Shown here piece after piece: positions 24,855 through 33,305 of a DNA stretch of 41,438 bases. The DNA is taken from assembly GCA_028280965.1 (NCBI GenBank), contig JANQKT010000193.1, positions 1-41,438 of the forward strand, in the 5' to 3' direction. Under the pieces are notes generated by a model. The model ran no database searches. It saw only the letters and a list, made by a program, of their open reading frames with translations, and was not told the DNA's origin. Made by a program: the position numbers and the translations under genes. Source of the DNA: Phycisphaeraceae bacterium. GTDB lineage: Bacteria; Planctomycetota; Phycisphaerae; Phycisphaerales; Phycisphaeraceae. The stretch's first letter is position 1. Each line of letters starts with the position of its first letter.

Positions 24855-24923
24855 TTAACGCCTGACGATCTTGCGGAGCAGGGTTTGGGGGATGCCGCCG
24901 TTTAGGTACTACCCGACGTCCAC
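24855..24923 (-). pseudogene. Relic resembling an aconitase C-terminal tail
   Basis: Minus-strand translation gives VDVG*YLNGGIPQTLLRKIV then RR and a stop. This matches the last residues of the acnA gene in this window ([20 protein letters not shown]), with similarity around NGGI and LRK. An in-frame TAG replaces the expected Tyr or Glu region. Nucleotide identity to the acnA tail is about 75% over the best 33 nt, by eye. It has the same orientation as acnA and lies 5.5 kb downstream of it. It sits in the 24799-25065 gap, where no intact gene is seen. Confidence 0.5.
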
Positions 24924-24964
24924 CCGCCGATGAACATCGCCAGGCCGATGATGGATCAACACAT
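24902..24964 (-). other. Possible decayed small ORF with in-frame TGA
   Basis: On the minus strand AAGGGG is followed 6 bp later by ATG and MC*SIIGLAMFIGGWTSGST then TAA. The asterisk is a TGA where TGG (Trp) would fit. The peptide would be a tiny hydrophobic protein. The good ribosome site suggests a real but broken microprotein. It overlaps the aconitase-tail relic in a different frame, so at most one reading is meaningful. Confidence 0.2.
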
Positions 24965-25065
24965 GGCAAACCCCTTGAGAGAAGTGAAGACAGGATAGAA
25001 TCCAGTGTTATCACGTTAACAGGCATCCCGGCCAACCGCTGCCGCCAAAACAGAAAGGTCCATCC

Positions 25066-25503
25066 ATGCCCATCCCGTCGAAGACCGAACCGGCAAGGAT
25101 CCCCGCCGACCAGTGGCAGAACCCCGGCCAGGCGCTGCGCGGCCTCATGGAGGGTAAGACGATCGGCACCGGCGTCACGCTCATCCGCTTCGTCACCGAG
25201 ATCGTCGGCGACGGCCCGAAGCTGCACGTGCACCCCTACGACGAGCTCTTCACCATCCAGGAGGGCAACGCCCGGTTCACCGTCGGCGACAAGGTCATCG
25301 ACGCCAAGGCCGGCGACATCATCCTCGGCCCCGCCAACGTCCCCCACGGCTACCAGAACCTCGGCCCCGGCCGCCTCGACTCGCTGGACATCCACCTCAG
25401 CCCGCAGTGGATCCAGTACAACCTCGCCGACGCCTGGGGCCCCGACGCCGTGCTGATCTCGTCCGAGTCCAGGGTCAGGCCCGACACGGACAACGCTCCC
25501 TGA
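25066..25503 (+). CDS. Cupin-domain protein
   Basis: A 145-residue single-domain cupin. Motif 1 is KLHVHPYDELFTIQEGNARF (the G-x5-HxH-x3-4-E-type metal site) and motif 2 is GDIILGPANVPHGYQNLGPG with the final His ligand. Cupins of this size are dioxygenases, isomerases or storage/regulatory proteins, and the substrate cannot be told. It has high-GC codon use like the core genome. The 67-residue gene follows 44 bp downstream. Confidence 0.88.
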   Translation: MPIPSKTEPARIPADQWQNPGQALRGLMEGKTIGTGVTLIRFVTEIVGDGPKLHVHPYDELFTIQEGNARFTVGDKVIDAKAGDIILGPANVPHGYQNLGPGRLDSLDIHLSPQWIQYNLADAWGPDAVLISSESRVRPDTDNAP

Positions 25504-25547
25504 CACGGGCAACAGGCTGCCCCCTGTTCTTTTCAAGCAGGCAAAGC

Positions 25548-25751
25548 ATGACCTACCAGACGTTCAGAGACACCGTCCGCTCGGCGTTGACCGAGCACCC
25601 CGGCGGGCTGACCTGGGCCCAGCTGCGGGACCACTACGGCCTGCCCTACGACCGCGCCTGCCCGACCTGGACCCGCCAGCTCGAAGAAGAGATCGGCCTG
25701 CGACGCGAAAAAGGCGAGGGACGCGCCCTGGTCTGGCGGCTGCGTGGATGA
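25548..25751 (+). CDS. Small winged-helix-like hypothetical protein
   Basis: A 67-residue protein starting at ATG 25548 with an AGG 7 bp upstream. The sequence (TEHPGGLTWAQLRDHYGLPY ... WTRQLEEEIGLRREKGEGRA) looks like one helix-turn-helix or winged helix as in small domains that bind DNA or act as protein adaptors. It lies 43 bp upstream of a REPIN-like repeat. I do not recognise a named family. Confidence 0.6.
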   Translation: MTYQTFRDTVRSALTEHPGGLTWAQLRDHYGLPYDRACPTWTRQLEEEIGLRREKGEGRALVWRLRG

Positions 25752-25794
25752 GGCCGGCAAGCGGCTGTCTGTTTCTTTGATCAAACTCAAGAAT

Positions 25795-25894
25795 GGGTGC
25801 CACACCGCGCCCCGCAGGGCGCTGTGTGCGTGTTGTCTGAGATGGATCAAGAAGAGCTCGCACACAGCGCCCTGCGAGCCGCTGTGTGGAACCC
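25795..25894. repeat. REPIN-like inverted-repeat element, copy B
   Basis: A 100-nt element starting GGGTGCCACACCGCG and ending CCGCTGTGTGGAACCC, with arms containing GCAGGGCGCTGTGTGCG and its inverse. The central spacer TGTTGTCTGAGATGGATCAA is identical in copy C (27897-27996), so B and C are recent relatives. Part of the 310-bp gene-free stretch 25752-26061. Confidence 0.88.
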
Positions 25895-25898
25895 GGCT

Positions 25899-26028
25899 CC
25901 TTCTCTCTTCCAGGGAGAAGGCGGGGGATGAGGGTTGGGCGTCAAACAGACCGCGGCTTTATCCTCTATTTCTTGGTGAATATCGCGCTGGACCCTCACC
26001 CCAACCCTCTCCCTGAGCGGGAGAGGGG
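25899..26028. repeat. Inverted pair of D-type palindromes without a nuclease gene
   Basis: The left palindrome (25899-25939) is CTTCTCTCTTCCAGGGAGAA followed by a GGGGGATGAGGGTTGG tail. The right one (25991-26028) is the inverse arrangement, CCCTCACCCCAACCC then CTCTCCCTGAGCGGGAGAGG. About 50 nt of non-repeat sequence separates them. They share the design of D1/D2 around the DUF559 gene but hold no gene, as a non-autonomous form would. Nothing else is seen in 25752-26061 apart from copy B. Confidence 0.7.
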
Positions 26029-26061
26029 CCAGGCGGGCCCGCCAGAAAAATGCAAGCCGCT

Positions 26062-26715
26062 CTAAGAACGCGGTAGGTCGATCTTCAGCCGGATGACGAC
26101 CTCGTCCCGGATCGCCGCGTCCGCCAGGCCGTAGTCCATGCCGAACTGGCCCCGGTTGATGTCGAACTCGGCGCTGAACGCATACGCCGTTTCGCCCGCC
26201 TCGATCGTCGCGGGGAACGCGATCGACTTGGTGACGCCCCGGAGCGTGAAGTTGCCGGTCACCCAGTGCGTCGCGTCCGCCGCCGGGCCGGTCTTCTCGT
26301 CGGCGGTCGCCTCGCGCACCTCCGTTGAAACGAACCTGCTCTCGGGATAGACCTCCGAGTCGAAGAAGTCGTTGTTCAAGAGGTGCTCGGTCAGCTTGTC
26401 GTTGTCCGACCACATGCTCGCGATCTCGATCGTCGCCTCCATCGCGATCACCTTCTCGTCGGCGACCGTCGCGCTGCCGGCCAGGGCCTTGAACCCGCCA
26501 TCATGCGAGGACCCGGTCGGCTTGCTGCCGGTCCACTCGATCGTGGTGTTCTCGCCGTTGAGCTCGACCGTCACCGCATCCGCCGGCGGCTCCACGGGCT
26601 TCACCTCCTTGGCGTCCTCCGCGTCAGCGCTGAAGGTCGAGTCCGCGGGGTTGTCGCAGGCGGCCAGCAACACAGCGGACAGGGTCAGGGCGGCGATCGT
26701 CGGCAGCTTCATCAT
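26062..26715 (-). CDS. YceI-family lipoprotein
   Basis: A 217-residue protein with a lipoprotein signal (TLSAVLLAAC lipobox) and a YceI lipocalin-like domain: TTIEWTGSKPTGSSHDGGFK, IEIASMWSDNDKLTEHLLNN, DFFDSEVYPESRFVS, NFTLRGVTKSIAFPATI. YceI proteins bind isoprenoid-type or amphiphilic ligands in the periplasm. AAGGA lies 7 bp before ATG 26715. No partner cytochrome b561 gene is next to it. Confidence 0.92.
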   Translation of the reverse strand: MMKLPTIAALTLSAVLLAACDNPADSTFSADAEDAKEVKPVEPPADAVTVELNGENTTIEWTGSKPTGSSHDGGFKALAGSATVADEKVIAMEATIEIASMWSDNDKLTEHLLNNDFFDSEVYPESRFVSTEVREATADEKTGPAADATHWVTGNFTLRGVTKSIAFPATIEAGETAYAFSAEFDINRGQFGMDYGLADAAIRDEVVIRLKIDLPRS

Positions 26716-26798
26716 CGGTCGTTCCTTTCGGTAGGCCCCCTCAACGGTTCAAGACAAGTATTCGCGGGGCGGCTCAACATGTCAACCGCCGGCCACCA

Positions 26799-27842
26799 TC
26801 AACCTCGCACACGCTTCGCCCGCTTGCGCCGCAGGACCTCCGGCGACTGGCCGTAGCGCAGGCGCAGGCACCGCCGGCAACGCAGCAGCCGGTCGTCGCC
26901 CATGACCGGCCCGTACCGGTCGATCAGCGCGCTGACCGCCGCCGAATGCTGCGCCAGCTGTGCGCTCGTGAGCCCCTCGATCCACCGCTCGGCGAGCAGC
27001 GCGTCCCGCACCTCGCCCGGCCGGGCCAGCACCCAGAACAGCTTGTACACCCGCTGCCCGCAGACCCAGCCTTTGCCGTGCGCCCCGCGCGACCCGTCGC
27101 CGCAGTTTGAGGTCGTCCCCGTCATGCCCTTGAGCCCCTTCGCATCGCACGCCGACGCCGGGCGCCTCCCGGGGTCCGACGCGCCCGGCCCCGGGCAGAC
27201 CAAAAAGTACTGCACGCCCGACACGCTGTTGTGTTCCCACTTCTCCAGCCCCAGCCGCTGGGTCCACTGGTCGCTCAAGCCGAAGCGCTTCTCCCGTGTC
27301 GCCCCGCGGTTGGGGTTGCCGCCCAGCCCCGCGTCCAGGCCGTCTGCATGGTGCAGCGCTGCCTGCAAACTCCCCTCCCTTGAGGGAGGGGCCGGGGGAG
27401 GGTGCCGAGCGGTGTTTAACTCATAACCCCGCTGCCCCGGCCCGTACCCGCCTTGCTCCGGCCCCATCGCCTCGCCCGCCCGGTTGCGCATGGCCGGTGC
27501 CCGCCCCGTCCGCCAGTCCCCGCCCAGCCCGCGGGGCGGCCGCCCGTCCAGCACGTACTGCATCTGCCACGCGTCGATATCCCACCACCCCGCGCTCAGC
27601 CGGCCCTTGCCGTTGCCCATCGCCTGCCCGTTGGGCAGGTCCGGCTCGGGGTACTTGTCCCGCCCCTTGGCCCGGTAGACCTTCCCGGTCGGCCCGGTCT
27701 TCATCGGGACGCACCCCGCCAATCGGCGGACCTCCGAGACCTTCAGCTCAAAGCACGCCGAGCGGTCCAGGTGCCCCCGCGCGTTGAGCCAGCTCGGCCA
27801 GTGATCCAACGTCTCCAGATTCGGTCGGGGCGGTGCCTTCAT
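26799..27842 (-). CDS. Zinc-ribbon-type hypothetical protein with in-frame repeat insertion
   Basis: A 347-residue protein. The N-terminus (LETLDHWPSWLNARGHLDRS) and the C-terminal end (LLRCRRCLRLRYGQSPEVLR, with CxxC) resemble a family of cysteine-containing hypothetical proteins seen across planctomycetes and other phyla. Further Cys pairs (YFLVCPGPG, GWVCGQRVYKLFW) could complete a zinc ribbon. Residues ~146-158 (HPPPAPPSREGSL) are encoded by palindromic repeat D3, which keeps the frame open. The reading frame extends upstream, but ATG 27842 (MKAPPRPN) is the sensible start. Function unknown; whether the interrupted protein still works is open. Confidence 0.6.
   Translation of the reverse strand: MKAPPRPNLETLDHWPSWLNARGHLDRSACFELKVSEVRRLAGCVPMKTGPTGKVYRAKGRDKYPEPDLPNGQAMGNGKGRLSAGWWDIDAWQMQYVLDGRPPRGLGGDWRTGRAPAMRNRAGEAMGPEQGGYGPGQRGYELNTARHPPPAPPSREGSLQAALHHADGLDAGLGGNPNRGATREKRFGLSDQWTQRLGLEKWEHNSVSGVQYFLVCPGPGASDPGRRPASACDAKGLKGMTGTTSNCGDGSRGAHGKGWVCGQRVYKLFWVLARPGEVRDALLAERWIEGLTSAQLAQHSAAVSALIDRYGPVMGDDRLLRCRRCLRLRYGQSPEVLRRKRAKRVRG
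27368..27406 (+). repeat. Palindromic repeat D3 inside a coding region
   Basis: AACTCCCCTCCCTTGAGGGA continuing GGGGCCGGGGGAGGGTGCC is nearly identical to D1 (986-1024) and to the reverse complement of D2. It lies inside the hypothetical gene at 26799-27842, in frame. Confidence 0.85.
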
Positions 27843-27896
27843 ACAGAAGGCCCGAGCCCCGCGTGGGTGCGCACAGCGGGCGCAGAAAAATGTAAG

Positions 27897-27996
27897 GGGT
27901 GCCACACCGCGTCCCGCAGGGCGCTGTGTGCGTGTTGTCTGAGATGGATCAAGAGCCGTTCGCACACAGCGCTCTTCGAGCCACTGTGTGGCACCC
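27897..27996. repeat. REPIN-like inverted-repeat element, copy C
   Basis: A 100-nt element starting GGGTGCCACACCGCG and ending CACTGTGTGGCACCC. It is nearly identical to copy B, including the central spacer. It ends 24 nt before the RT stop codon, so it marks the left edge of the AT-rich island. Confidence 0.88.
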
Positions 27997-28019
27997 GGCT
28001 CCAAGTGCAGGGAGAATAC

Positions 28020-28970
28020 CTAAATCTGTTGGTCTACCCAATTAGTAAACGCCAGAATTCCAATTAACTGAGATTTGTTGGTTAACTCAATGTCTTGTTT
28101 TTCAAGTAGAAATTTAGCTTGCCTTGCTCGCCTCCGGATTGCTTTGGGTACGCGTACGTTGCCATCACTAATTCGTAAGCCCAAAAAATGTAAGCAGCTT
28201 GGCTTTGAATATGTTCGTACTTTCTCGCCAGCAATATGCCACATATCTTCTTGAATTATTGCAGATATTCTTTTAGTTAGATCAGCGGGTCTCTGAGTCT
28301 TGCCTGATACGGATATGTCATCTGCGTAACGAGTCAGTCGAAATTTATTTGCCTTGCAATAGTCAGCTAACTTATCATCGGTATCAATAAAAGCAAGATT
28401 TGCAAGAATTGGGCTGGTAGGTGCACCCTGTGGTAATGCACCATTAAGAGTAGTCAAGTCGACCAATAAATGGGATGCCATTCTTGAGTAGCCCAGCCAC
28501 GTAAACACATCAAACACATGCTGATCAGTCACACTGCCAAAAAAGTTCTGAATATCGAGCGATACTATCCAGTTTGAGTTCTGATGGATTTTAGCTGCAG
28601 AGAGGATGGAACGTCCTGGTACAAATCCATGAACGTGTTTCTGAAACTGAATGTGTTTACATAAATTAACTGCGAGCCATTTTTGTATTAATTTCAAAGC
28701 GATGCGAGGTGTAGCAATCGGGCGTTTTTTGTTACCACGCTGTATTGTAAACGTGCGATAGTAATTGCTTGGCTTGCGAGCCATTGCGACGATTAGACTT
28801 GGCGAGACACCCAACAATAGTGCAAGCGATGCAGGAGAAGTTATTGGGGGAAATCCTTGCTGTACTAAAGTAGCAATTTCTTCGTGTTCATGAGCAGGTA
28901 ATTCAGCGTAGGCTACACTTAAGAAAGTTTCTGGATCAGAGAAAGAAATGAGGGGTGGTGGTGTCTTCAT
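28020..28970 (-). CDS. Retron-type reverse transcriptase
   Basis: A 316-residue RT. Motifs in order: YRTFTIQRGNKKRPIATP (70-88), HVHGFVPGRSILSAAKIH (112-129), WIVSLDIQNFFGSV with catalytic Asp139 (motif A), LPQGAPTSPILANLAF (179-194), RYADDISVSG with catalytic Asp217-Asp218, and CLHFLGLRIS in the place of the retron VTG region. The size and the PQGAPTSP and RYADD wording are those of retron RTs rather than group II intron RTs; no maturase or endonuclease domain follows. I chose ATG 28970 (MKTPPPL); the longer reading would run through the structured RNA. It would reverse-transcribe the adjacent ncRNA into msDNA. It is the last gene of the operon. Confidence 0.92.
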   Translation of the reverse strand: MKTPPPLISFSDPETFLSVAYAELPAHEHEEIATLVQQGFPPITSPASLALLLGVSPSLIVAMARKPSNYYRTFTIQRGNKKRPIATPRIALKLIQKWLAVNLCKHIQFQKHVHGFVPGRSILSAAKIHQNSNWIVSLDIQNFFGSVTDQHVFDVFTWLGYSRMASHLLVDLTTLNGALPQGAPTSPILANLAFIDTDDKLADYCKANKFRLTRYADDISVSGKTQRPADLTKRISAIIQEDMWHIAGEKVRTYSKPSCLHFLGLRISDGNVRVPKAIRRRARQAKFLLEKQDIELTNKSQLIGILAFTNWVDQQI

Positions 28971-29131
28971 ACCGAACGCTGTCCAAGGAAGTCCTTGCGG
29001 AAGTGCGGCGGCTAGCGGCAAGCGGCCGTGTCGTCAGGCACGGCCGCTTGCCGCTAGCCGCGCCTTCTGATGGTGACCTTCGCTCACGCAGGAGCGACTC
29101 GCTCCCGAATGCGAATTACCACCACCCCTCA
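28949..29131 (-). ncRNA. Putative retron msr-msd RNA
   Basis: A ~183-nt minus-strand RNA between the winged-helix gene and the RT gene. The ends are a perfect 14-bp inverted repeat: TGAGGGGTGGTGGT read on the minus strand at 29131-29118, and its complement at 28962-28949. They match the a1/a2 stem of retrons. After a1, TTCGC...GCGAA encloses a hairpin GGAGC-GAGTC-GCTCC, a plausible msr. A perfect 23-bp hairpin with an 8-nt loop (29008-29061) is the candidate msd. A small AAGGA/TCCTT hairpin lies near 28988. The a2 arm falls in RT codons 3-8. The branching G and exact ends are not assigned. Confidence 0.8.
29008..29061 (-). other. Perfect 23-bp hairpin, candidate msd stem
   Basis: The arms 29008-29030 and 29039-29061 are exact reverse complements (GCGGCTAGCGGC ... 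GCCGCTAGCCGC) and the loop is TCGTCAGG. It is far more GC-rich than the island around it. In the retron model it is the msd template; alternatively it is a host repeat that landed in the RNA gene. Confidence 0.85.
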
Positions 29132-29138
29132 ATATACT

Positions 29139-29906
29139 CTACCAATTGCGTCTTGCTAAGTCTAGTAACCTTTCAACATCAATACTACGAGGATCTTTTG
29201 ACGAGCCAGGAAGATAACGAATACCTTTAAGAGTTATGATGTGCATACCATCATAGTTGTATTGAAGTAAACCCTCTTTGCGTAATGAGTCAGTTACGCG
29301 TTGCACGTCCTTTTTATTGACGGGACGACCAAGTCTAATAGAAAGGTAATCGCGAATTGATTCTATGCTTGCAGGGCTTTTGACGCGATATGCCCGTAAT
29401 ACAGCCATATTGCCTGGTCGGTCATTTGTGTTAGTCGTAATCAATACAGTTCGCAGAGTTAGATCTGCACGCTTCGCTATTGGCTCAATTGTGTCACTGA
29501 CCTGTTTGGCAATCAGTTCATCGTCGACCGTATATGGCGTCTCAATAGTTAGGCTTATGTCAAAATGACCACTCGTCGTCACGCGAACACTGGTGTTAAC
29601 TACATCATGCGCAATTGTGTGATCAAGGAGTGCTACTATCAATTTCTCGAAATCAGCCAGTGAATCTTGATAAGTGACTTGGAGTTTTATGTTTTCATTT
29701 TTTCTTGAAAGAATGCTCTGTAAGATATTTTCAACACGCCTTCTTTGCCTTGAAGCTTGCTTAATGCTCTTTCCTTTAGAGTTGTATTTGGCTTTATATA
29801 GTATATATGGTGTCAGCTGGGCGGTCTTTAGATCAGACAGGCCTGGGCCCAGCTTGTCTTCGATCAACTTGAGAGTATTTTTTGAGAGGCTACTGTCCGA
29901 GTTCAT
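29139..29906 (-). CDS. Retron accessory protein with C-terminal winged helix
   Basis: A 255-residue protein. The first ~75 residues are basic and helical (NSKGKSIKQASRQRRRVENI). Residues ~80-165 are an alpha/beta region of unknown family (SGHFDISLTIETPYTVDDEL). Residues 177-233 form a winged helix (SIRDYLSIRLGRPVNKKDVQ ... LRKEGLLQYNYDGMHIITLKG). The helix-turn-helix suggests DNA or msDNA binding, the role such proteins have in several retron types. The gene overlaps the upstream HEPN gene by 17 bp and ends 8 bp before the a1 repeat, so all are one transcription unit. What it regulates or senses is inference. Confidence 0.7.
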   Translation of the reverse strand: MNSDSSLSKNTLKLIEDKLGPGLSDLKTAQLTPYILYKAKYNSKGKSIKQASRQRRRVENILQSILSRKNENIKLQVTYQDSLADFEKLIVALLDHTIAHDVVNTSVRVTTSGHFDISLTIETPYTVDDELIAKQVSDTIEPIAKRADLTLRTVLITTNTNDRPGNMAVLRAYRVKSPASIESIRDYLSIRLGRPVNKKDVQRVTDSLRKEGLLQYNYDGMHIITLKGIRYLPGSSKDPRSIDVERLLDLARRNW

Positions 29907-30402
29907 CAGTCCACACTTTCAACAGTTTATTAGCTTGTAGTTCTGCCGTCTTGTACCACCAGCGTGATTCTTTTGCCGTTGTTGCACTTAAGGAATAAGT
30001 GTCATCGAAACATAGAATTTGAATGTCTGCACGATAGTCTGCGTCACATCTAACGTGATATGCTTGCTCAAGTAAGTTAGCCAATTCCTTAATGCTCCCT
30101 CGAATATCGGCAATGTACTTGCCTTGATTGTTGCGAATCATTGGATTGGCTCTTGAGAGTTGGCGGACTCGGAATTCAATGTTGTTTTTGAAACGCCCAC
30201 GGAGATGGTCTGGCATTGCGGAATGCCCGATATTAACTTGGCGCCTTGATACTGTCTCGACTAATTCGCGTACAACATGATATGCTGCGTAGTAATTGCG
30301 ATTGAAAGTAGTTCTATAAAACATGTCTTGGTGAGATTTCGTCTCACACTTAACTTGCTCAAGGTGCTTGGATACTATTGATATTGCTTCGGCGAATTCC
30401 AA
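29890..30402 (-). CDS. HEPN-domain protein, putative retron effector
   Basis: A 170-residue all-helical protein. FNRNYYAAYHVVRELVE (residues 33-49) is typical of HEPN domains and contains R35-X6-H42, matching the catalytic R-X4-6-H of HEPN ribonucleases. A second hallmark, YHVRCDADYRAD (115-126), fits the HxxRxxADY signature of MNT-associated HEPN proteins. No nucleotidyltransferase partner is present. The start is TTG 30402 with GGGGA 5 nt upstream; no in-frame ATG is better placed. It is the first gene of the operon, 53 bp after acnA. An RNase toxin released on phage infection is the likely role, by analogy with other retron effectors. Confidence 0.72.
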   Translation of the reverse strand: MEFAEAISIVSKHLEQVKCETKSHQDMFYRTTFNRNYYAAYHVVRELVETVSRRQVNIGHSAMPDHLRGRFKNNIEFRVRQLSRANPMIRNNQGKYIADIRGSIKELANLLEQAYHVRCDADYRADIQILCFDDTYSLSATTAKESRWWYKTAELQANKLLKVWTDELGQ

Positions 30403-30455
30403 AGTCGTCCCCGCTGAAGATAAGTTGAGTCAAGTGCGGTTATTCATGTAGTCGC

Positions 30456-33197
<2,742 letters not shown>

Positions 33198-33293
33198 GGG
33201 TTTTCTCGTCGGTTGCCAGATATATCGCCCCGGAAGGTCGCTCGGTGTCGGCGTGGGGAAATCACTTGAAACATTGGATTCTAGCAGACCCCG

Positions 33294-33299
33294 TACAAT
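33294..33299 (+). promoter_or_regulatory. -10-like box of miaA
   Basis: TACAAT ends 6 nt before the GTG start at 33306. No Shine-Dalgarno sequence is present, so the mRNA may be leaderless, with TSS at or near the GTG. Confidence 0.4.
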
Positions 33300-33305
33300 C
33301 GCGGC

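Larger units (their letters stand above)
28011..30455. mobile_element. AT-rich genomic island carrying a retron operon
   Basis: Base composition falls sharply to AT-rich between repeat copy C and the acnA stop, and codon use changes with it (TTA, AAT and ATA codons are common). Three minus-strand genes and one structured RNA fill the island. No integrase or transposase lies in it. The left boundary abuts copy C; the right boundary is within or just after the acnA 3' end, whose last ~12 codons are also unusually AT-rich. Horizontal acquisition is inferred from composition. Confidence 0.75.

Noticed and set aside
26029-26061. Terminator after the YceI gene (GGCGGGCCCGCC hairpin)
   Set aside because: The A run is on the wrong side: on the minus strand the T run precedes the stem, so it does not fit an intrinsic terminator for YceI.
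28020-28970. Group II intron
   Set aside because: The RT lacks a maturase (X) and an endonuclease domain, and no intron domain V-like structure is seen; the a1/a2 stem and RT wording fit a retron better.
28955-29230. Plus-strand ORF of 91 residues over the retron RNA
   Set aside because: It is created by the open frame through the hairpin; it has no ribosome site, runs antisense to two genes, and its peptide is repeat-derived.
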